Origin: an uncultured Eubacterium sp.
GTDB taxonomy: Bacteria > Bacillota > Clostridia > Eubacteriales > Eubacteriaceae
Reading direction: 5' to 3'
Length of the DNA stretch: 5,117 bases
Assembly (NCBI GenBank): GCA_902784045.1
Contig: CACZTE010000144.1
Span: 1-5,117 of the forward strand
This document shows, one piece after another, positions 1 to 4,837 of the stretch; within the stretch, counting starts at the first letter, position 1, and each line of letters opens with the position of its first letter. The notes below the pieces were generated by a model that did not search any database, was not told where the DNA came from, and was given only the letters and a program-made list of their open reading frames with translations. A program made the translations under genes and the position numbers.

Positions 1-2
1 CG

Positions 3-179
3 ATTGAAGATTTTGAGGTCGATAAATACTTCGAAGAGTACGATTCCGCGGTGAACGGCGAAAAGGATAAAACCTTTCTTGGAAAATTTTTCCTTGGCGC
101 GATAACGCATAAAGGGATGATCATTCAAGAGATTTCCCGATCGGGCAATCCGATTGCGGGCGTTGCGGAAGAAATGTAA
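3..179 (+). CDS. 3' end of an unidentified protein (partial)
   Basis: An open frame runs from the left edge to a TAA at 177-179 and gives the last 58 residues of a protein whose start lies outside the window. The fragment is soluble-looking: an acidic stretch (DKYFEEYDSAVNGEKDK), then a short moderately hydrophobic piece (FLGKFFLGAITHKGMII), and a C-terminus ending AGVAEEM. I do not recognise a family from this tail. The frame is supported by its position: the next gene's Shine-Dalgarno sequence overlaps this stop codon and its start codon is 13 bases downstream, the usual pattern of translationally linked operon genes. Function cannot be assigned without the upstream sequence. Confidence 0.7.
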   Translation: MEDFEVDKYFEEYDSAVNGEKDKTFLGKFFLGAITHKGMIIQEISRSGNPIAGVAEEM

Positions 180-185
180 AGGAGG
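178..185 (+). promoter_or_regulatory. Shine-Dalgarno site overlapping the upstream stop codon
   Basis: AAAGGAGG begins inside the TAA stop of the upstream gene and ends 7 bases before the ATG at 193. It fixes the start of the DUF308 protein at 193 rather than at the in-frame ATG at 154, which lies inside the upstream gene and has no comparable site. The overlap suggests coupled translation of the two genes. Confidence 0.85.
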
Positions 186-192
186 CGCTGTC

Positions 193-726
193 ATGAATAG
201 TTTTCAGAGATTCAAAAAGATTTTGGCCGGTTGCCTGATGTTTCTTAGCGGTGTCGTCTTTTTTCTGTATCCGGATAATGCTTATATCATAGTTGCCATC
301 ATTCTGGCGGTCGCGCTCGTGATTAAAGGAATTCAGGATATTTACTTTTATTTTTCCTACGCGAGGTATATGGTTGGCGGTAAAATGATTCTGTTTCAAG
401 GGGTCATTTTACTTGATTTTGCCATACTGGCAGGCTCCCTGACCCATCTTCCCCAACCCATGGTGTTGGTGTATTTGATCATTGCCCATCTCTTTTCGGG
501 TGTTGTCGAGGTGCTTCGCGCCTTGGAAGCAAAAAATGAGGTCAACGGTCCATGGAAACTCAAATTCTGCCATGGCATCATCGATTTACTGCTTGGCCTG
601 ATTTGTCTCGTGATGATCTGGCATCCCACTATCCCGGTCATCGTATTTAGTATAGGTCTGATGTACTCGGGCGTGATGCGGGTTATCGAAGCATTCCAAA
701 AAACGACATTTATCCTGATCAAATAA
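193..726 (+). CDS. DUF308/HdeD-type six-helix membrane protein
   Basis: This encodes a 177-aa, almost entirely hydrophobic protein. Six membrane segments can be read at roughly residues 8-27, 30-52, 63-83, 87-108, 122-143 and 147-168. They are arranged as three hairpins with short polar turns; the longest loop is about 109-121 (LEAKNEVNGPWKL). The repeated pattern of a glycine-rich first helix, a short 'P-x-x-A/P' turn and a second helix ending in a charged residue (IKGIQDI, VVEVLRA, VMRVIEA) is typical of the DUF308/HdeD family, and the length fits. HdeD of Escherichia coli is linked to acid resistance; the role of the Bacillota members is not established, so only membrane location and family are claimed. 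The gene follows its neighbour with a 13-base gap and is probably cotranscribed with it. No hairpin terminator directly follows; the first strong one on this strand is at 1068-1117. Confidence 0.8.
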   Translation: MNSFQRFKKILAGCLMFLSGVVFFLYPDNAYIIVAIILAVALVIKGIQDIYFYFSYARYMVGGKMILFQGVILLDFAILAGSLTHLPQPMVLVYLIIAHLFSGVVEVLRALEAKNEVNGPWKLKFCHGIIDLLLGLICLVMIWHPTIPVIVFSIGLMYSGVMRVIEAFQKTTFILIK

Positions 727-731
727 AGGAG
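725..731 (+). promoter_or_regulatory. Shine-Dalgarno-like site at the end of the DUF308 gene
   Basis: AAAGGAG overlaps the TAA at 724-726, exactly as at the preceding gene junction. The only ATG next to it (732-734) touches the site and opens a four-codon frame, so it is not a usable start. The in-frame candidate at a workable distance is the ATT at 742, 10 bases downstream. The site is good evidence that something is, or once was, translated here. Confidence 0.5.
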
Positions 732-741
732 ATGCGCGGCG

Positions 742-852
742 ATTAAGAAAAAAATCGCACTGTTAAAGCAAGTGCATCAAAAGCAAAATGGCGGAAAGGT
801 TGATAGTCGCAAGTTTGATGAGAAGGATGAACCCGGAAGCTGTCCTGTCTGA
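742..852 (+). CDS. Possible 36-aa small protein with an ATT start (or decayed start)
   Basis: A frame of 36 codons starts with ATT at 742, 10 bases after an AAAGGAG site, and ends at a TGA at 850-852. The peptide would begin I/M-KKKIALLKQVHQKQNGGK and end EKDEPGSCPV; it is strongly basic at first, then acidic, with a single Cys near the end. Three lysine codons straight after the start look like a genuine gene start. ATT is a rare but known initiation codon (infC is the classic case), so this is either an unusual start or an ATG mutated in its third base. A GTG at codon 11 is an alternative start without its own ribosome site. It would be the third gene of the plus-strand operon. It overlaps a hydrophobic ORF on the other strand, and at most one is likely to be real. 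Function unknown. Confidence 0.3.
   Translation: MKKKIALLKQVHQKQNGGKVDSRKFDEKDEPGSCPV
748..775 (-). terminator. Weak minus-strand terminator-like hairpin
   Basis: Read on the minus strand, GCACT and AGTGC (771-775 and 757-761) form a 5-bp stem with a 9-base loop, followed by GA and seven T residues (754-748). The T-run is good but the stem is short. It would end a minus-strand transcript coming from the 763-855 ORF or from further right; no established gene needs it. Confidence 0.3.
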
Positions 853-855
853 CAT
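763..855 (-). CDS. Possible 30-aa hydrophobic peptide, antisense to the preceding ORF
   Basis: On the minus strand, an ATG at 855 opens a 30-aa frame ending in TAA at 763-765. The peptide starts MSDRTASGFILLIKLATINL and continues as an uninterrupted hydrophobic stretch ending in HLL, so it would be a single membrane helix. A small hairpin followed by seven T residues lies over and just beyond its stop codon. Against it, the only purine-rich ribosome site (CGGAG) directly abuts the ATG, and a lysine-rich coding strand automatically gives a leucine/phenylalanine-rich complement. The size and hydrophobicity recall type I toxin peptides, but I see no family match. Low confidence. Confidence 0.15.
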   Translation of the reverse strand: MSDRTASGFILLIKLATINLSAILLLMHLL

Positions 856-897
856 CTCCGATCAGTTTTTTTGTGCGGAAACCTTATTCATTGCGTC

Positions 898-1117
898 TTC
901 AAAATAACATGGTCATTTTGTATATAAGAACTTAGAAGGTGTTCTGATTTGTATCATTAATGGCTTAAATATCTATCGTTTTTCCGCAGATGATACATTA
1001 TTCATCGCATGATGAACAATCGGCACAAATGCCGTGTCTGCGATATATTTGACCATAAAAATTGGCCGCGCCATCACCACCCAAAGTATGTATTGGATGG
1101 TGATGGCGCCTTTTTTT
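898..1117 (+). ncRNA. Candidate structured small RNA or structured 3' UTR
   Basis: This stretch upstream of the terminator contains a series of self-complementary segments: TGTATCAT at 950-957 with ATGATACA at 990-997; a 10-position stem with one mismatch at 997-1006/1011-1020, whose core is TTCATC-GCAT-GATGAA; CGGCA-CAAA-TGCCG at 1021-1034; and the long terminator stem at 1068-1109. A weak promoter could be TTCAAA (898-903), a 17-base spacer and TATATA (921-926), which would start a transcript near 933. No convincing ORF lies inside and no plus-strand gene lies downstream, so a cis-acting leader is unlikely. It may be an independent small RNA or simply the 3' UTR of the DUF308 operon. I match it to no known RNA family. 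Confidence 0.3.
1068..1117 (+). terminator. Strong intrinsic terminator, possibly serving both strands
   Basis: Arms at 1068-1084 and 1093-1109 pair over 17 positions with a single mismatch (C1080 against A1097). The loop has 8 bases, and one C followed by seven T residues (1111-1117) comes next. This is a textbook plus-strand terminator for the DUF308 operon or a small RNA. On the minus strand the same stem is followed after several bases (GGCCAA) by five T residues, so it may also end the convergent PAP2 transcript, whose stop codon is about 57 bases away. Confidence 0.88.
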
Positions 1118-1166
1118 CATTGCGTTCTTTGTCATTGAATCCCGTTTTATATCAAGCGTTTTTCGG

Positions 1167-2126
1167 TTATGTCTGCAAAAAGGCAAAGCGTTTTTCCGCC
1201 CAAACAAACAGCGCCGGCACCCCGCCGAAGGTGAGAAAAGCGAGAATACTCATGAGGATAAAATAATATGCCATTCCGGGAATCGCGCCTTTAAGCAGAT
1301 GAATCATCAGATAGCCCGCGCCGGCGACGATCAATCCTGAAAGCACACGCAAAACTTTGACTTTGACACTGACCTCGATGGAAAAGCCAATTTTCCGCCG
1401 CTCCAGCAGGCGCCCCGCCATAAAGCCGATGAGGCCGCCGGCGGCCTTAAAATAATCCTCGATCATGATGGCGGGATCGGCTAAAAGCACGCCATCTCGC
1501 ATATCGTAAGGATAGGGCTTGATCAGCACGAAAACAGAAACGGCAATCAGCAAGACCGCGATTCCGGCGCAAAGGGCAATGTCCTTATCCGGATGCGCGT
1601 CCAGAAAAGCGTAAACACGGTCGCAGACAATCACGGCGCCCCAGCCGATGATCAGGGCCAGCGCCACATCGGTTAACGTGTGGGCGCCTAAATAATTTCG
1701 GGAAAAAGCGATAAGCAGGGATAAAATAATTGCAGTGACAAGCGGCCAGACCCACCGTCTGTAGGTATAGCCCAACGCGCCGTAGGTGGCCGTTGAGGTG
1801 GCGGTGTGGCCGCTTGGCATGCTGTAACCGGTGGCGGTGGTTTTGGCCAGCGGTTCAAGATGGAGCTTGTCGCTGAGGATCCAGGGACGGTACACGCAAA
1901 AAATGGTTTTGCATATTTCGTTGACGACAGAGGCACTGATAAATGAGCAAAACACGTAAGCGCCGAACCGCTTGTTATAGATCCAGTAGAGAAGAGGAGG
2001 AATTAAAATCAGGAAAGCGCCTGAGAAATTTTCTGAAATGAACAGAAAAAAATAAGTGAGCGCGGGAGGCGCCGCTTCTCTGAAATTTTGCAGAGCCAAA
2101 AGATAATTGATATTAAATTCAAGCAT
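1167..2126 (-). CDS. PAP2-family membrane phosphatase
   Basis: This 319-aa integral membrane protein carries the complete three-part signature of the PAP2 (type 2 phosphatidic acid phosphatase) superfamily: K73-x6-R80-P81, P104-S-G-H107, and S142-R143-x5-H149-x3-D153. In the family, H149 forms the phospho-enzyme, H107 is the general acid and the Lys/Arg residues hold the phosphate, so the protein should be active. Several hydrophobic segments lie before, between and after the motifs (for example about 24-50, 125-141, 152-171, 183-203, 262-280 and 286-308). The C-terminal 110 residues or so extend beyond the catalytic core. Likely substrates are lipid phosphates such as phosphatidic acid, phosphatidylglycerol phosphate or undecaprenyl pyrophosphate; the sequence does not decide among them. 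GAAAGG at 2135-2140 lies 8 bases before the ATG and supports this start. It is separated by a terminator from the small gene upstream, so it is probably transcribed alone. Confidence 0.92.
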   Translation of the reverse strand: MLEFNINYLLALQNFREAAPPALTYFFLFISENFSGAFLILIPPLLYWIYNKRFGAYVFCSFISASVVNEICKTIFCVYRPWILSDKLHLEPLAKTTATGYSMPSGHTATSTATYGALGYTYRRWVWPLVTAIILSLLIAFSRNYLGAHTLTDVALALIIGWGAVIVCDRVYAFLDAHPDKDIALCAGIAVLLIAVSVFVLIKPYPYDMRDGVLLADPAIMIEDYFKAAGGLIGFMAGRLLERRKIGFSIEVSVKVKVLRVLSGLIVAGAGYLMIHLLKGAIPGMAYYFILMSILAFLTFGGVPALFVWAEKRFAFLQT

Positions 2127-2178
2127 TGTTTTAACCTTTCATTTGAAGAATGGGTATTGGTCTGTTGATATCATTTTA

Positions 2179-2317
2179 TGATTTAAACGCAAACAGCAAT
2201 CAAATGGTATAGCGATTTTTTAATTATAATATATAAGTGTCCGAATTGGCTATTGTTCAAGCGGCGTGTCATAGGATTTTTTGAGATAATTTTATTGACG
2301 TCAGCGTGATTTAAACG
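2179..2317. repeat. 11-base direct repeat TGATTTAAACG (two copies)
   Basis: TGATTTAAACG occurs exactly at 2179-2189 and 2307-2317, 128 bases apart, in the intergenic region upstream of the PAP2 gene. The first copy lies between the candidate minus-strand -10 and -35 elements. The second lies directly upstream of the -10 of a candidate plus-strand promoter. The TTTAAA core is palindromic. It could be a regulator binding site, or chance in AT-rich DNA. Confidence 0.35.
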
Positions 2318-2410
2318 AATTATCGACGGCGTATCGCGGGATAGATGGAAAAGAGAAAAATGGACAGTCTAAGATGAGAATCGGTGATGTGTTTGCTGTG
2401 ATAACATACG

Positions 2411-2438
2411 AAAAAAGCCCCGAATGGGACGGGGCTTT
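2411..2438 (-). terminator. Intrinsic terminator of the 39-aa membrane protein gene
   Basis: Read on the minus strand, the arms AAAGCCCCG and CGGGGCTTT (2438-2430 and 2422-2414) form a 9-bp GC-rich stem with a 7-base loop and end in six T residues (2416-2411). It starts 11 bases after the stop codon of the small gene at 2450-2569. The plus strand has only three T residues after the stem, so the terminator points to a minus-strand gene, which is strong support for the small ORF. Confidence 0.9.
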
Positions 2439-2449
2439 CGGCTGGCCGC

Positions 2450-2569
2450 TTAAGACCAGATTGGTTCGTCGGATTTGAGCTTTTTATCAAAATAACGATA
2501 GGCCGTGTAACCGAGCAGTACAGCGGTGCCGGAAAGCAGTAATCCGAGTCCAAATGATTTTCCGAACAT
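2450..2569 (-). CDS. 39-aa single-pass membrane miniprotein
   Basis: This 39-residue ORF starts at an ATG (2567-2569) and ends with TAA (2450-2452). The peptide begins MFGKSFGLGLLLSGTAVLLG, a glycine-rich hydrophobic helix at about residues 5-24, followed by YRYFDKKLKSDEPIWS, a short charged tail with aromatic residues at the membrane border and a tryptophan near the C-terminus. The positive residues on the C-terminal side suggest a cytoplasmic tail, although K4 makes topology uncertain. AAGGAGG lies 7 bases before the start, and a clean terminator begins 11 bases after the stop, so it is a self-contained transcription and translation unit. It lies downstream of htrA in the same orientation and may be its own unit or receive read-through. 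I recognise no family and propose no function; small proteins of this design often bind larger membrane complexes. Confidence 0.82.
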   Translation of the reverse strand: MFGKSFGLGLLLSGTAVLLGYTAYRYFDKKLKSDEPIWS

Positions 2570-2576
2570 ATCAAAA

Positions 2577-2583
2577 CCTCCTT
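2577..2583 (-). promoter_or_regulatory. Consensus Shine-Dalgarno site of the miniprotein gene
   Basis: AAGGAGG on the minus strand, with a 7-base spacer (TTTTGAT) to the ATG at 2569. It is among the best ribosome sites in the window. It decides in favour of the 39-aa frame over the overlapping 84-codon frame at 2320-2574, whose ATG lies only 2 bases from the site and which would run through the terminator. Confidence 0.88.
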
Positions 2584-2658
2584 GAAACGTGATTTTTATT
2601 TGACGAATATTATCAGGCAGAGAATACTCTTTGCAGATAGATGATAATTTCTGTGCAA

Positions 2659-2711
2659 AAAACTTGTTTTACGGGTAAACAGTAAACCCACTGTCGAAAA
2701 CTTGTTTTACG
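2659..2711. repeat. Direct repeat AAAACTTGTTTTACG, two copies 38 bases apart
   Basis: The 15-mer AAAACTTGTTTTACG occurs exactly at 2659-2673 and 2697-2711. Similarity extends beyond it: both copies are preceded by CTGT and followed within 20 bases by a TAAAC element. The element CTG-C-GAAA appears again at 2729-2736. The unit is therefore a degenerate tandem repeat of about 38-40 bases. Confidence 0.7.
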
Positions 2712-2748
2712 AGCAAATAACTAAACTTCTGCCGAAATGATATTCCGA

Positions 2749-2803
2749 GGAAACGTTGTTGCTACCCGGAAAATTTAGCCTCGGAAACATTGTTGTCACC
2801 CGG
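2749..2803. repeat. Degenerate 21-base direct repeat, two copies 34 bases apart
   Basis: The segments at 2749-2769 and 2783-2803 share the pattern GGAAAC-x-TTGTTG-xx-ACCCGG and differ at 3 of 21 positions. The second copy ends just outside the htrA stop codon. The AAAC/TTGTT core is also found in the neighbouring 15-base repeat pair, so all four may derive from one motif. Confidence 0.65.
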
Positions 2804-2811
2804 CGGTTTTT

Positions 2812-4002
2812 TTATCTACCGAAGGGGAACAAGCTTCCAAAATTGTTGTTGTTATCGGAATTGCTGCTGTTTGACGCGCTGCCTTCCGTCACCTTGACTT
2901 TGGTGGATTGTTCTTTGCCGCCGCGTTGATAGGTCAGCGTAATTTCATCTCCGGAATTCAGGCCGTACAGCACGGTTTTCATTTGAAGCATGGTGTTGAC
3001 TTCGGTGTTGTTGATGGCGGTGATGATGTCGCCTTTTTGGAGGCCGGCCGCCGCCGCAGGCCCGCCGCTTGTCACGCCGGCAATATAAATGCCTTTATCA
3101 AAGCTGACTTCCGATTGGGATAAATAATAAGCTTGTTCGGCATCATAGCCGTTCACGCCGATGACGATGGGCTTGAAGCTGCCGGAGGAAATGATTTTAT
3201 TGATAATCGGTTTGGCGATGTTGATGGGAATGGCAAAACCGATGCCTTCGCCCTGGGAGGCTTTGTAAGTGTTGATGCCCACCACTTCGCCGTTGGCGTT
3301 GCACAGGGGACCGCCGCTGTTGCCGGAATTAATGGTCGCGTCGGTTTGAATGAGATTTTCCGCCACGATCTGGTTGTCATTGACAAGGGTACGATTAAGG
3401 GCCGATACGATGCCGGAAGTGACGGTGCGCTGATATTCCAGGCTCAACGGATTGCCGATGGCGATGGCCGTCTGACCGACTTTGACTTGATCAGAATCAC
3501 CGAGGCTGACAGCGGAAAGACCGCTGGCGTCAATTTTGATAACCGCCAGATCAATGCTGGTGTCTTCATAAATCACTTTGGCGGTGTAGGTTTTTTCATC
3601 GTTGGTCTGCACCTTGATATCACCGGTGGAACCATCAATGACGTGGGCGTTGGTCACGATGTAACCGTCGGTGGTGACGATGAAACCGGATCCCATCGCG
3701 GTGCCCTCGGTATTGCCGTAGGCAGTTTGTTGCTGAACATTGGTGGTGATGCCGACCACCGAATCGGGAACCACCTGGGCCACAGCTTCAACCGCGGTGG
3801 AGGCTTCGCTGTTGTTCACGACGACTTTTTGTCCCCCGACCGTCTGTTTGGTATTATTTTTGTTAAGCGCGCCCGTAAAGTAGAGCGTTCCCAAAATGAG
3901 CGCCGCTACCACAATGCCGCCGATGACCGCGCCGATTAAAGACGATATAATCACGGTATTTCCGCCTTTTTTTGGGGAACCAAAACTATTGTCATTGTTC
4001 AT
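2812..4002 (-). CDS. htrA: HtrA/DegP-type membrane-anchored serine protease with PDZ domain
   Basis: This 396-aa protein has a short hydrophilic N-terminus, one membrane anchor (about residues 16-43), a trypsin-like protease domain (about 70-275), one PDZ domain (about 278-372) and an Asn/Ser-rich tail (375-389) ending in FPFGR. The catalytic triad is intact: H120 in TNAHV, D151 in the SIDLAV motif and S229 in GNSGGPL. The family degrades misfolded proteins outside the cytoplasmic membrane, and the PDZ domain senses substrate C-termini. The start at 4002 is chosen because AGAGG (4010-4014) lies 7 bases upstream; the same frame opens at 4113, inside walJ, but the extra 37 residues would put a basic stretch before the anchor without a ribosome site. 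It lies 46 bases after walJ with no terminator between, as in the YycJ-HtrA order known from Bacillota. Control by envelope stress is likely but no operator is recognisable. Confidence 0.95.
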   Translation of the reverse strand: MNNDNSFGSPKKGGNTVIISSLIGAVIGGIVVAALILGTLYFTGALNKNNTKQTVGGQKVVVNNSEASTAVEAVAQVVPDSVVGITTNVQQQTAYGNTEGTAMGSGFIVTTDGYIVTNAHVIDGSTGDIKVQTNDEKTYTAKVIYEDTSIDLAVIKIDASGLSAVSLGDSDQVKVGQTAIAIGNPLSLEYQRTVTSGIVSALNRTLVNDNQIVAENLIQTDATINSGNSGGPLCNANGEVVGINTYKASQGEGIGFAIPINIAKPIINKIISSGSFKPIVIGVNGYDAEQAYYLSQSEVSFDKGIYIAGVTSGGPAAAAGLQKGDIITAINNTEVNTMLQMKTVLYGLNSGDEITLTYQRGGKEQSTKVKVTEGSASNSSNSDNNNNFGSLFPFGR

Positions 4003-4048
4003 TGTATCACCTCTTACTCTGTTAATGTGTTGATTTGGGAGTCGGATA

Positions 4049-4837
4049 CTAAAATTTGTAGACTTCGGTTCGCGCGGCTCTCGGCGCGACGGACAGCGCG
4101 GTGTCTTTGCCAATCCGGATACCTTCAGCGGTCAGCGCGGCTTTGGCGGTGTTGTAAGCCAATTCGGGAAAATTGTTCTCATGGCTTAAATGAGCCAAAA
4201 TGACAGTGGTCGTGCCGCTTTCCACCAAATCCACGGCGGTTTTTCCGGCGGTTTTGTTGGAGAGATGTCCGAGATCGCCGGCGATGCGCCGTTTTAACGG
4301 ATAGGGATAAGGCCCGGTTTGAAGCATATCCAGATCATGGTTGGATTCCAGAACCACCAAAGGCTTGCCGGACAAGGCGCGCATCATGGCGGATGTCGGG
4401 GTGCCGGTATCGGTGGCGATGCCCATGGACGTCAGTCCGTCTGAAAGCGTGAAACCGACGGGCTCGACAGCGTCGTGGGAAATGGCAAAACTGCTGATCA
4501 ATAAATCATCAATATCAAAGGACTTGCCGGTCTCAAAAACACGTTTTTGATCATCGGAAAGCTTACCCAGATCCGCGGTCATGGCCTGCCATGTGCCCGC
4601 GTTGGCGTAAACCGGCAGTTTAAAACGCCTGGCTAATACGCCCACGCCGTGAATGTGATCCCGATGCTCGTGGGTGACCAAAATACCCGAGAGATCTCGC
4701 GGATCGATGCCGGCACCGGCCAAGGCTTTTTGAATGCGGATGCCGCTTAAGCCCGCGTCGATGAGCAAAGTGGTTTTTCCGGAAGATGCCACCAGACAGT
4801 TACCGGAACTGCCACTGAAGAGGCTACAAAATTTCAT
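4049..4837 (-). CDS. walJ: WalJ/YycJ-type metallo-beta-lactamase-fold hydrolase
   Basis: This 262-aa cytoplasmic protein has the metallo-beta-lactamase fold. Metal-binding features are visible in order: T55-H-E-H-R-D-H61 (the HxHxDH motif), H121 in SHDAVEP, D143 in ATDTG, ESNHD at 164-168, GHLSN with H191, and LAHLSHENN with H216 and H219. The N-terminal SGSSGNC and the ESNHD and GHLSN blocks are characteristic of the YycJ/WalJ family, and its length (about 260-265 aa) matches. Family members belong to the essential WalRK cell-wall regulon locus and have been linked to coordinating cell division with replication and to DNA metabolism; a 5'-3' exonuclease activity has been proposed. AGGAG (4843-4847) lies 5 bases before the ATG. 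The following gene is htrA, which supports the assignment. The walRKHI genes do not directly precede it here, as the adjoining 280 bases are non-coding. Confidence 0.93.
   Translation of the reverse strand: MKFCSLFSGSSGNCLVASSGKTTLLIDAGLSGIRIQKALAGAGIDPRDLSGILVTHEHRDHIHGVGVLARRFKLPVYANAGTWQAMTADLGKLSDDQKRVFETGKSFDIDDLLISSFAISHDAVEPVGFTLSDGLTSMGIATDTGTPTSAMMRALSGKPLVVLESNHDLDMLQTGPYPYPLKRRIAGDLGHLSNKTAGKTAVDLVESGTTTVILAHLSHENNFPELAYNTAKAALTAEGIRIGKDTALSVAPRAARTEVYKF

Larger units (their letters stand above)
727..1166. other. 440-base stretch without an established gene
   Basis: Between the DUF308 stop and the convergent PAP2 stop there is no ORF with good start and coding signals. The stretch holds the two opposed small ORFs at 742-855, a T-rich tract at 866-872, an AT-rich segment with -10-like sequences around 921-928, three hairpins between 950 and 1034, and the strong terminator at 1068-1117. 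The 10-mer TTCATTGCGT occurs at 887-896 and again at 1116-1125. Confidence 0.7.
2127..2449. other. AT-rich intergenic region upstream of the PAP2 gene
   Basis: This 323-base stretch contains no supported gene; every frame is short and lacks a ribosome site. It must hold the PAP2 promoter. Candidates on the minus strand are TTGATT (2198-2203) with TAAAAT (2173-2178) at a long 19-base spacing, and an exact TATAAT (2223-2228) without a good -35. On the plus strand, TTGACG (2295-2300) and AATTAT (2318-2323) are 17 bases apart but lead to no gene. The stretch also has a TGATATCA palindrome at 2166-2173, an 11-base direct repeat, and the terminator of the small gene at 2411-2438. Confidence 0.6.
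2570..2811. other. Intergenic region between htrA and the miniprotein gene
   Basis: This 242-base stretch has no supported ORF. Nearest the miniprotein gene, the minus strand carries GATAAT (2609-2614), a fair -10 element, but no good -35 at the right distance. The half nearer htrA is filled by two pairs of degenerate repeats. No clear hairpin-plus-T-run terminator follows htrA; the best structure is TTCCGAGG/CCTCGGAA (2743-2750 and 2779-2786) with a 28-base loop and no T-run, so htrA transcription may read through. Confidence 0.6.

Noticed and set aside
396..722. 108-codon minus-strand frame opposite the DUF308 gene
   Set aside because: Antisense shadow of a gene with six well-formed membrane helices and a clear start; no ribosome site of its own.
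849..872. Possible plus-strand terminator before the seven T residues at 866-872
   Set aside because: Only a 4-bp CTGA/TCAG stem can be formed in front of the T-run, too weak to call.
1040..1117. T-box or riboswitch leader ending in the terminator
   Set aside because: No T-box consensus or known aptamer core is visible, and no plus-strand gene lies downstream to be regulated.
1009..1266. 85-codon plus-strand frame starting in the structured region
   Set aside because: It crosses the strong terminator and then runs antisense into the PAP2 gene, and it has no ribosome site. Its Cys/His content comes from the hairpin sequence.
2320..2574. 84-codon minus-strand frame over the miniprotein gene
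   Set aside because: It reads straight through the terminator at 2411-2438, its start is almost on top of the Shine-Dalgarno site, and its composition is not protein-like; the 39-aa frame explains the signals better.
3133..3939. Long plus-strand open frame of 268 codons
   Set aside because: It lies entirely antisense to htrA, whose triad, PDZ domain and ribosome site are clear; the Gly/Asp/His-rich composition is typical of a frame opposite Ala/Gly/Val-rich coding sequence.
4003..4113. Upstream extension of the htrA frame to an ATG at 4113
   Set aside because: It would overlap the 3' end of walJ and has no ribosome site, while AGAGG precedes the ATG at 4002 at ideal spacing and gives a normal membrane-anchor N-terminus.
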